NCBI GenBank assembly: GCA_028873535.1
Contig: JAGWIJ010000024.1
Coordinates: forward strand, 1-34,911
Origin: Pseudomonadota bacterium
Lineage (GTDB): Bacteria; Pseudomonadota; Gammaproteobacteria; Burkholderiales; Ferrovaceae
Length of the DNA stretch: 34,911 nt
Direction: 5' to 3'
In this document: piece by piece, positions 15,327 through 22,038 of the stretch
How positions within the stretch are numbered: position 1 is the first letter of the stretch
Layout: each line of letters begins with the position of its first letter
Notes under the pieces: model-generated
What the model was told of the DNA's origin: nothing
The model's input: only the letters and a program-made list of their open reading frames with translations
Database searches by the model: none
Translations under genes and position numbers: made by a program

Positions 15327-16615
15327 GCCCCGAGCGCCTCCAGCATCTGGCGCGCATCAATGCGACGCTTCTGGCAGGCCTGCGCCCAGGCGCTCTCGAC
15401 GGCATCCGGCGCTGGCACTGCGGCCCCCTCGGTCGAGCGCCGAAAATGCGCCTGCAGCGCGCCATCGGCCGCTTCCTGTTCCCCGAGCGGTGGGGCACCG
15501 AGCAGGGCACGCACCGCGCCAACGTCCTTGCCGGCCGCCTGGGCGGCGTGCGCGCGCTGCCACAAGGTCACCAGTTCCGCGTGCGGCTGCGAGATCATCT
15601 GTCCGAAGACGGCGGTCACCAGCCCGAGCCTGGGCAGGGCCAGCTTCTGGTCGAACGCCAGTCCGCCAGCGGAAGCGGCGGCAAACGGGTTGAAGTCGCC
15701 GACGCCGGAGTCGGCATAGGCATCCGGCCGCACCGGCAGCTTGCGAATGCTCCGGTCGCGCAGGATGCGCTGGCCGGCCGGCGAGACCAGGAACGCCACA
15801 AAGGCACGCGCACCCTCGAGCTCATGCGCGTCGCGCAGGATTGCCACCTGAGCCGGGTTGATCCCGGTATGGCGCGGATAGACCAGGCGGATCGCTTGCC
15901 CCTTGGCGATCGCCGAGGCGACGAAAAAGTCGATGCTGAGTCCCACCGCAAGCGTGCCGGGTCCCACCAGATCGGTGACGAAACTGCCACCGTGACCTGT
16001 CAGCTGCGCGTTGCCAGCAATTTCGCTCCAAAGCGCCCAGCCACGCTGCCACCCGTAGGCTTGCAGCACGATGTCGATCATCACTGGCGCGAATCCCACC
16101 GTGACCGGATCGGGCAGCGCGATCTGGCCCGCCAGCGCCGGTGCCGCCAAGTCCTCCCAGTCCTCCGGAGCACTGAGCCCCAGGCGTTCCAGCGCGGCCG
16201 GATTGACGGCGAAGCCGTAGGCCGCCATTTCGGTGGCAATATAGCGCCCCTGCGGATCCGCCAGATCGGCATTGCCGACGCGCGCTGGCAAGTCCTTGCG
16301 ATCGATGTCGAGTACCCGCAGCGCGCCGCCCGCCGCCAGCGCCGCGAAATTGCGTGGCGAGGCGCTCCAGTAGACGTCGACTCCGCCCTGGCCCGGCTGC
16401 TGCAGATAAGGCAGCGCGTCGAAAGGCATGCGCCACAGGAACTGCAGCGCAAAGCCGGGATGCGCGCGCTCGAAGGCTTCCTGGAAGCGCGTGATGACCT
16501 CATCCGGATAGCTCGTCATCACCACGACCGGGCGTGGGCTGCTGCGCGCGGCGGCGTGCGCAAGCAGGGGGCTGGCCGTCAGAGCGGCGATCAGGCTGCG
16601 ACGCTTGTGGTCCAT
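15323..16615 (-). CDS. Periplasmic substrate-binding protein, type 2 (iron/thiamine/polyamine-type)
   Basis: From ATG 16615 this is a 430-residue exported binding protein. The N-terminus 'MDHKRRSLIAALTASPLLA' with cleavage near 'AHAAA' is a signal peptide with an RR pair. The mature part starts 'VVVMTSYPDEVITRFQEAFE' and continues 'GGVDVYWSASPRNFAALAAG', the layout of FbpA/AfuA/PotD-like proteins. 'YGFAVNPAALERLG' and 'LVYPRHTGINPAQVAILRDA' are hinge and second-lobe segments. The adjacent Tyr-Tyr pair used by FbpA for Fe3+ is not seen, so the ligand is open. GGGAG lies about six bases upstream of this ATG; upstream in-frame starts run into the receptor gene. No permease or ATPase is adjacent: the neighbours are a TonB receptor upstream and a coupled di-haem cytochrome downstream. 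Confidence 0.87.
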   Translation of the reverse strand: MDHKRRSLIAALTASPLLAHAAARSSPRPVVVMTSYPDEVITRFQEAFERAHPGFALQFLWRMPFDALPYLQQPGQGGVDVYWSASPRNFAALAAGGALRVLDIDRKDLPARVGNADLADPQGRYIATEMAAYGFAVNPAALERLGLSAPEDWEDLAAPALAGQIALPDPVTVGFAPVMIDIVLQAYGWQRGWALWSEIAGNAQLTGHGGSFVTDLVGPGTLAVGLSIDFFVASAIAKGQAIRLVYPRHTGINPAQVAILRDAHELEGARAFVAFLVSPAGQRILRDRSIRKLPVRPDAYADSGVGDFNPFAAASAGGLAFDQKLALPRLGLVTAVFGQMISQPHAELVTLWQRAHAAQAAGKDVGAVRALLGAPPLGEQEAADGALQAHFRRSTEGAAVPAPDAVESAWAQACQKRRIDARQMLEALGA

Positions 16616-16629
16616 GTCCGGCTCCCGTT

Positions 16630-18669
16630 TCAGAAGTGCCAGTCGGCGTCGGCCTGCAGGGTTCGGCCCGGCATCGGGAAGCCCTCGGTCAACGCATAGT
16701 TGCGGTCGAACAGATTGTAGATGCCGGCGGTCACGGTGAGCTGCCTGGAGGGGTGGCCGATCAGCCGGAAGTTGGCGACCGCATAGCCACCGACGGCCTG
16801 GAGGCCGTTGGTGCTCGTCTGGCGCGAACTGGCTGCATCGAGGTCTGCCGCCAGTTCCAGGCCCGCGCTCGCCAACCAGCTCAGCGATGCACCGCCAGAA
16901 CTGCGCGGTGCATTGGTGGCCAGCAGGCCAGCGCGGCCCAGGCGGCTGTCGAGGTAGCTGTAGCGCAGCGTACCCAGCCACGCTGGATCGAATGTGCAAT
17001 GCAGCGTGAAGTCGGCACCGCGGTTGACCGCCGTGCCAACGTTCTGGTTCTGTCCCAGGCCGGGCGACACGGTGACGAAGGCGATCGCATCGCGAACGGA
17101 ATCGACATAGACCGACAGATCGTAGTCGGCACTGCCCCCGAGGTGTCCGGACACGCCCAGTTCGCGTTCGAGGGCGTGCTCGGGTCCCAGCGCCGGATTG
17201 GGTATGCCTTGCCCCAAGCGATAGGAATAGACGTCCTTGATTCCGGGAAAGCGCGTCTTGCTGCCGACACCCGCGCGCAGCACCGCCCCGCCGAGGTCGT
17301 GCGTGAGCACCACCTGCCCGTTGTCGGCACTTTCGGCAGGCCCCAGCACCATCGGCGTGACGCCGGTATTGTGGCTCGTGGCATATTGCTCGGCCTGGTC
17401 GAAGCCGTGGCGATCATAGCGGTAGCCGAACTGCACCTTGGTGGCTTCGGTCCAGGCCCAGACGTCCTCGAAGCCGAGCGATTCGGTATGCGCATGGAAG
17501 TGCAACCAGGGGCTGACGTAGGGATTCCCGGCGGTCGGGAACTGGGTCTCACGATGCACGTCGTCCTTCACGAAGGCCGCCAGCTTGAGCAGGTTGTGGG
17601 CACCGATCGGCTGGCCCAGTTCCAGGCTGCCACCGTTCGAATAGTCATCGTACTTGGACAGGAAGGCATACGGCCGTGCCGTCGTCGTGTAGTTCGCGTT
17701 GTCGAAGGCATTCAGGCGGTTGATGAAGCCGTCGCGGTAGAGCCGGGTTTTGAGATAGCCGTCTCCAACTGCGGTGTTTCCGATGAAGTACACACTCTGC
17801 TTGTCCCACTGGGGCCAGTCCCAGTAGGCAACCCTCTGTCCGGTGCGTGCGGTGTTGCCGGCATAGGGTGGCGACTGCTTGCTGGAATTGACCAGATACG
17901 CACCCAGGGCGTACTCATCGGTGGCATTGGGCGTGAACCCCAACTTGAGCGTGGCGTTTTTGTCGTTGCTGGCGGCACGCAGGCGGTCACCGGCCGGCTG
18001 CGCCGCCACACCCTGGAAATCCTGCGAAAGGGGATAGCCGCTGCTGACATCCGTGGCGGCAGCGCCCTGCAGGTACCAGTGCTCATCCAGGCGCGCGCCC
18101 AATTGGGCCGAGAGCCGGGTGTCATACCCACGCTGACCGTCGGCGCCCCCCCCGACACTGACGTCGCCCTCAAGCGCGCCGCTGGGTGCCTGCGTGATGA
18201 CGTTGATGCTACCGCCCATATTGTTTGGCCCGTACATCAGCGAGCCCAGCCCTCGCGTGACGACGATGCGTGCCATCCCCGGCGTCAGCAGTCTGGCCAG
18301 ATCGACGTTGCCATCGTAGGGCACGTAGATCGGAATGCCGTCGACATTCAGCGTCACCTGCTGCGGACTGAAACCGCGGATCCAGACCTGCGATTCAGCG
18401 CGCTGACCGGTCATGCTGGAGGTGACGCCAGCCACCTCGCTCAGCGCCTGCGCGAGGTTGCGCACGCCGCGGTCCTGCAGGTCCTGTTGGGTCAGGATTT
18501 CGCTGCTGGCACCGACCGGCGCGCCCGCGCTGACACCCGGGCCCAGCACTTCGACCGCCCCCAACTGGAACACGGACGGCTCGTCGGCGGCCGCCGGCCA
18601 CACCACCGCAAGCACCAACGGAAACGCCAGGCTGGCACGCGGCAGCCCCCCAAGGATCGGGACCTTCAT
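16630..18669 (-). CDS. TonB-dependent outer-membrane receptor
   Basis: This receptor of about 679 residues imports a scarce ligand across the outer membrane using TonB energy. A signal peptide ('ASLAFPLVLAVVWPAAADE') is followed by the plug domain (about 40-160) with 'LTQQDLQDRGVRNLAQALSE', 'WIRGFSPQQVTLNVDGIPIY' and 'LMYGPNNMGGSINVITQAP'. The 22-strand barrel runs to the terminal 'ADADWHF', ending in the Phe expected by the Bam machinery. I place the start at ATG 18669; an in-frame TTG at 18675 is also possible because GAGAG lies close to it. It heads an operon with a binding protein (15 bases downstream) and a di-haem cytochrome. The ligand cannot be read from sequence; metal-chelate, siderophore or vitamin are the usual options. 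Confidence 0.93.
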   Translation of the reverse strand: MKVPILGGLPRASLAFPLVLAVVWPAAADEPSVFQLGAVEVLGPGVSAGAPVGASSEILTQQDLQDRGVRNLAQALSEVAGVTSSMTGQRAESQVWIRGFSPQQVTLNVDGIPIYVPYDGNVDLARLLTPGMARIVVTRGLGSLMYGPNNMGGSINVITQAPSGALEGDVSVGGGADGQRGYDTRLSAQLGARLDEHWYLQGAAATDVSSGYPLSQDFQGVAAQPAGDRLRAASNDKNATLKLGFTPNATDEYALGAYLVNSSKQSPPYAGNTARTGQRVAYWDWPQWDKQSVYFIGNTAVGDGYLKTRLYRDGFINRLNAFDNANYTTTARPYAFLSKYDDYSNGGSLELGQPIGAHNLLKLAAFVKDDVHRETQFPTAGNPYVSPWLHFHAHTESLGFEDVWAWTEATKVQFGYRYDRHGFDQAEQYATSHNTGVTPMVLGPAESADNGQVVLTHDLGGAVLRAGVGSKTRFPGIKDVYSYRLGQGIPNPALGPEHALERELGVSGHLGGSADYDLSVYVDSVRDAIAFVTVSPGLGQNQNVGTAVNRGADFTLHCTFDPAWLGTLRYSYLDSRLGRAGLLATNAPRSSGGASLSWLASAGLELAADLDAASSRQTSTNGLQAVGGYAVANFRLIGHPSRQLTVTAGIYNLFDRNYALTEGFPMPGRTLQADADWHF

Positions 18670-18691
18670 ATTCAAAACACTCTCGCTTCGT

Positions 18692-18709
18692 TATAGTTGC
18701 GCGACTATA
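18692..18709 (-). promoter_or_regulatory. Palindromic candidate operator over the TonB-receptor -10 element
   Basis: TATAGTTGCGCGACTATA is an 18-bp near-perfect palindrome (only one symmetric pair mismatched, T/G at positions 7 and 12). Its ACTATA end, read on the minus strand, is TATAGT, a near-consensus -10 that would start transcription near 18697, about 28 bases before the receptor ATG. A dimeric repressor here would block the promoter. The regulator is not known. Confidence 0.5.
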
Positions 18710-18727
18710 GCGCTAACACATCCCTTG

Positions 18728-18749
18728 GTTGATAACATTTTGTTACAAC
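18728..18749. promoter_or_regulatory. Second inverted repeat in the TonB-receptor promoter region
   Basis: GTTG-ATAACA-TTT-TGTTA-CAAC is an AT-rich inverted repeat (GTTGATAACA against GTTGTAACA, one bulged base) lying over or next to the expected -35 position of the receptor promoter. It stands out in GC-rich sequence and could bind a second regulator. It does not match a Fur box well. Confidence 0.4.
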
Positions 18750-18821
18750 GAGTCGGGTTTCCGCTCTCTGGCGCGAGCGCGCAGAATGCCGGCGAGGGTC
18801 TCATGTCGAACTTGTCTTTGC

Positions 18822-18836
18822 GGCGGCAGTGCCGCC
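18822..18836 (+). promoter_or_regulatory. Small hairpin in the lhgO leader region
   Basis: GGCGGC (18822-18827) and GCCGCC (18831-18836) form a 6-bp stem with an AGT loop, followed by ATTT, about 70 bases before lhgO. It may be a leader structure. The 18750-18906 region should hold the lhgO promoter, but no strong -35/-10 pair is visible. Confidence 0.25.
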
Positions 18837-18906
18837 ATTTGCGCATCGCGCGCCATCCCGGCGACCATCGCGCCTCAAGCCCGCGGCAGGCTGGGCGAGG
18901 CCGGCC

Positions 18907-20112
18907 ATGAGCGCCATCCCGCAGCCGGTCGATTTCGTCATCATCGGCGGCGGCATCGTCGGCCTTTCGACGGCCATGGCGCTGACCGAGCGCTTTGCGG
19001 GCGCACGCGTCACGGTGCTCGAGAAGGAAGACCGTCTGGCCGCGCACCAGACCGGCCGCAACAGCGGCGTGATCCACTCCGGCATCTACTACAAGCCCGG
19101 CAGTTTCAAGGCGCGCTTCGCGCGCGCCGGCAGCCGTTCGATGGTGGCGTTCTGCGAGCAGCACGGCATCGCACACGACATCTGCGGCAAGATCATCGTG
19201 GCCACGCGTGAATCCGAGCTGGCCGGCCTGGAAACGCTCTACCGGCGTGGCCAGGAAAACGAACTGGCGATCGAGCGCATCGATGCGCAACGCATCCGCG
19301 AGATCGAGCCGCACGTGCGCGGGCTGGCGGCGATCCGGGTGCCGATGGCAGGCATCGTCGACTACACCGCCGTCTGCACCGCCATGGCGCGGCAGATCGA
19401 ACTGGCCGGCGGCACCATCGTGCTGGGTGCGCGCGTCGTGCGCATCGACCACAAGGCCGATGGCATCGAGGTGGTGACGCCAGCCCGCACGGTGCGTGCG
19501 CGCTACCTGGTCAATTGCGCGGGCCTGCATTGCGATCGCGTGGCAACCATGGAGGGTGTCGACCCCGGCCTGCAGATCGTGCCGTTCCGTGGCGAGTACT
19601 ACATGCTCAAGCCCGAGGCACGCGAACTGGTGCGGCACCTGATCTATCCGGTCCCTGACCCCGCCTTCCCCTTCCTGGGCGTGCATTTCACGCGCATGAT
19701 CGACGGCTCGGTGGAAGCCGGCCCGAATGCCGTGCTGGCTTTTGCACGCGAGGGTTACCGGCGCACCGACTTCGATCTCCACGATCTGGCGGAAGTGCTG
19801 GCCTTCCGCGGCTTCCGCAGGCTGGCAGCGCGCTACTGGCGCCCCGGCATGGCCGAGATGTGGCGCTCATGGAGCAAGGCTGCCTTCGTGCGCAGCCTGC
19901 AGGCGCTGATCCCGGAGGTCCGCTCCGAACACCTGGTACCGGCCGAGTCCGGCATCCGTGCCCAGGCGCTGCGCGCCGACGGCGCGCTGGTCGATGATTT
20001 CCACATCATCCGCGGCACGCGCTCGGTGCATGTCTGCAATGCGCCCTCGCCTGCCGCGACCGCTTCGCTCGAGATCGGCCGCCACGTGGCCGGACAGATG
20101 GACCCGCTCTAG
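18907..20112 (+). CDS. lhgO: L-2-hydroxyglutarate oxidase/dehydrogenase
   Basis: This 401-residue FAD enzyme oxidises L-2-hydroxyglutarate to 2-oxoglutarate, passing electrons to oxygen or the quinone pool. The N-terminal dinucleotide-binding motif is 'FVIIGGGIVGLSTAMALTER' with the strand-ending acid in 'VTVLEKED'. LhgO/L2HGDH hallmarks follow: 'HQTGRNSGVIHSGIYYKPGS', 'FRGEYYMLKP', 'FPFLGVHFTRMIDG' and 'AESGIRAQA'. GCGAGG precedes the ATG. In lysine/glutarate breakdown LhgO works after the glutarate hydroxylase CsiD (GlaH), which is not in this window; alternatively it repairs L-2-hydroxyglutarate made by side reactions of malate dehydrogenase. It converges on gcdH 30 bases away, the other enzyme able to draw on glutarate. 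Confidence 0.94.
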   Translation: MSAIPQPVDFVIIGGGIVGLSTAMALTERFAGARVTVLEKEDRLAAHQTGRNSGVIHSGIYYKPGSFKARFARAGSRSMVAFCEQHGIAHDICGKIIVATRESELAGLETLYRRGQENELAIERIDAQRIREIEPHVRGLAAIRVPMAGIVDYTAVCTAMARQIELAGGTIVLGARVVRIDHKADGIEVVTPARTVRARYLVNCAGLHCDRVATMEGVDPGLQIVPFRGEYYMLKPEARELVRHLIYPVPDPAFPFLGVHFTRMIDGSVEAGPNAVLAFAREGYRRTDFDLHDLAEVLAFRGFRRLAARYWRPGMAEMWRSWSKAAFVRSLQALIPEVRSEHLVPAESGIRAQALRADGALVDDFHIIRGTRSVHVCNAPSPAATASLEIGRHVAGQMDPL

Positions 20113-20120
20113 CAAGCCAC

Positions 20121-20142
20121 GGCCGACGGCACCCGCACGGCC
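20121..20142. terminator. Hairpin between convergent lhgO and gcdH
   Basis: GGCCG-a-CGG-cac-CCG-ca-CGGCC forms an 8-bp stem with a small internal loop and a 3-base loop. It fills most of the 30-base gap between the two stop codons, so it could serve both genes. There is no clear U-tract on either side, so intrinsic termination would be weak. Confidence 0.45.
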
Positions 20143-21342
20143 TCAGTTGGCGAACGCAGCGATCCCGGTGATCGCACGCCCCAGGATCAGGGCGTGCACA
20201 TCGTGCGTGCCCTCGTAGGTGTTGACCACCTCCAGGTTGACCAGGTGGCGGGCCACGCCGTATTCGTCCGAAATGCCATTGCCGCCCAGCATGTCGCGCG
20301 CAGCGCGCGCGATGTCCAGCGCCTTGCCGCAGCTGTTGCGCTTCATGATCGAGGTCAGCTCGACCACCGCGCTGCCCTCGTCTTTCATGCGCCCCAGCCG
20401 CAGGCAGCCCTGCAGCCCCAGGCAGATCTCGCTCAGCATGTCGGCCAGCTTTTTCTGGATCAGCTGGTTGGCCGCCAGTGGACGGCCGAACTGGCGACGC
20501 TCCAGCACATAGCGGCGCGCGCGCTCGAAGCAGTCCTCGGCGGCCCCCATGGCCCCCCAGGCAATGCCGAAGCGGGCGCTGTCCAGACAGGTGAAAGGCC
20601 CCTTCAGGCCGCGCACGTCGGCGAAGGCATTCTCCTCGGGCACGAACACCGCATCCATCACGATCTCGCCGGTCAGCGAGGTGCGCAGCCCCACCTTGCC
20701 GTGGATGGCCGGTGCGCTGAGGCCCTGCCAGCCCTTTTCGAGCACGAAGCCGCGGATGTCACCGGCGTCGTCCCTGGCCCAGACGACGAACACGTCGGCA
20801 ATCGGACTGTTGGTGATCCAGGTCTTGGTGCCGCTCAGCACGAAGCCGCCAGGCACGCTGCGTGCACGCGTGACCATGCTGCCGGGATCCGAGCCGTGGT
20901 CGGGTTCCGTCAGTCCGAAGCAGCCGATCAGTTCGCCACGGGCCAGACGCGGCAGATAGCGCTGGCGCAGCGCTTCGCTGCCGAACCTGAAGATCGGCAG
21001 CATCACCAACGAGGACTGCACGCTCATCATCGAGCGGAAGCCGGAGTCGACACCTTCGATTTCGCGCGCCGCCAGCCCATAGCTCACGTAGCCCAGGCCG
21101 GCCCCACCATAGACCTCGGGCAGCGTGAGTCCGAGCATGCCGAGTTCGCCCATCTCCCTGAAGATGGCGGGATCACCGCGTTCCTCGCGGAAGGCCAGCA
21201 ATACGCGCGGCTGCAGGCGCTCCTGACACCAGGCATGCACGGTGTTGCGCACCGCGCGCTCCTCGGCGTTGAGCTGGGCATCGAGCTGCAGGGGATCCTC
21301 GAAATGGAAGGCTGGACGGAGGGACATGGTCAGGTCGCGCAT
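20143..21342 (-). CDS. gcdH: Glutaryl-CoA dehydrogenase
   Basis: This 399-residue acyl-CoA dehydrogenase fits GcdH, which oxidises and decarboxylates glutaryl-CoA to crotonyl-CoA in lysine and tryptophan breakdown. Signatures are '[16 protein letters not shown]' (FAD/substrate), '[18 protein letters not shown]', '[16 protein letters not shown]' and the C-terminal '[19 protein letters not shown]' with catalytic Glu377 in '[19 protein letters not shown]'. The start is either ATG 21342, which follows the kdpE stop directly (TGAATG), or ATG 21327, giving '[12 protein letters not shown]', closer to typical lengths. Neither has a good Shine-Dalgarno, so it is probably reached by ribosomes leaving kdpE. 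Placement at the tail of the potassium operon is unusual; it converges with lhgO. Confidence 0.93.
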   Translation of the reverse strand: MRDLTMSLRPAFHFEDPLQLDAQLNAEERAVRNTVHAWCQERLQPRVLLAFREERGDPAIFREMGELGMLGLTLPEVYGGAGLGYVSYGLAAREIEGVDSGFRSMMSVQSSLVMLPIFRFGSEALRQRYLPRLARGELIGCFGLTEPDHGSDPGSMVTRARSVPGGFVLSGTKTWITNSPIADVFVVWARDDAGDIRGFVLEKGWQGLSAPAIHGKVGLRTSLTGEIVMDAVFVPEENAFADVRGLKGPFTCLDSARFGIAWGAMGAAEDCFERARRYVLERRQFGRPLAANQLIQKKLADMLSEICLGLQGCLRLGRMKDEGSAVVELTSIMKRNSCGKALDIARAARDMLGGNGISDEYGVARHLVNLEVVNTYEGTHDVHALILGRAITGIAAFAN

Positions 21343-22038
21343 TCAGGCGTCGGTCAGCAGGCGATAGCCTACACCGGTCTCGGTCAGGAGATGACGCGGC
21401 CGGGCGGAGTCGTCCTCCAGCTTCTGGCGAAGGTTGCCCATGTACACCCGCAGGTAGTGGGTATTCTCGGAGTGCCCCGGTCCCCATACCGCGCGCAGCA
21501 GGAAAGGGTGGGTCAGGACGCGCCCGGCATTGGCGATCAGCACGCCAAGCAGCCGGTATTCGATCGGTGTCAGGTGTACCTCGCGTCCTGCCTTGCGCAC
21601 CACACGTGCCGGTGAATCGACTTCAATGTCGCCAAAGCGCACCACGGCGTCCTCCGTGGGCTTGCCAGCGCGCAGGCGACGCAGGCTGGCGCGCGTCCTC
21701 GCCAGCAGCTCGGCGAGGCCGAAGGGCTTGGTGATGTAGTCGTCAGCGCCGGCGTCCAGCGCCGCCACCTTCTCGTTCTCGCGTGTGCGCGCCGACAGAA
21801 CGATCACCGGCGCTCCCGACCAGGTCCGAAGTTCGCGGATGAAGTCCACACCATCGCCATCGGGCAGGCCGAGGTCGGCGATGACCAGATCCGGCCGGCG
21901 CGTTGCCGCCTGCACCAGTCCTTCGCGCAGGGTGGCCGCTTCATGCACCTGCCAGCCCTCGGCTTCGAGCGCGGCACACACGAAGCGGCGGATTTCGCGC
22001 TCGTCCTCCAGCACCAAGGCCACCGGCATGGGCGTCAT
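21343..22038 (-). CDS. kdpE: KdpE response regulator
   Basis: This 231-residue OmpR-type regulator is phosphorylated by KdpD and activates the kdp operon when K+ is limiting. The receiver domain (6-120) has acidic residues at 'LEDE' (10-13), the phospho-acceptor Asp55 in 'LVIADLGLPDGDG', and Lys in 'ITKPFGLAELLARTRA'. The C-terminal winged helix (about 130-228) has 'LTPIEYRLLGVLIANAGRVL', 'LLRAVWG' and 'THYLRVYMGNLRQKLE', all typical of KdpE. Its ATG overlaps the kdpD stop (ATGA), coupling the two proteins. Its own stop abuts a possible gcdH start. Confidence 0.96.
   Translation of the reverse strand: MTPMPVALVLEDEREIRRFVCAALEAEGWQVHEAATLREGLVQAATRRPDLVIADLGLPDGDGVDFIRELRTWSGAPVIVLSARTRENEKVAALDAGADDYITKPFGLAELLARTRASLRRLRAGKPTEDAVVRFGDIEVDSPARVVRKAGREVHLTPIEYRLLGVLIANAGRVLTHPFLLRAVWGPGHSENTHYLRVYMGNLRQKLEDDSARPRHLLTETGVGYRLLTDA

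Noticed and set aside
16616-16999. N-terminal extension of the binding-protein frame upstream of 16615
   Set aside because: It overlaps the end of the TonB receptor gene, and the signal peptide and Shine-Dalgarno place the start at 16615.
16534-18696. 720-codon plus-strand frame opposite the TonB receptor
   Set aside because: The antisense product has the full plug and barrel signature; this frame is a codon-bias shadow.
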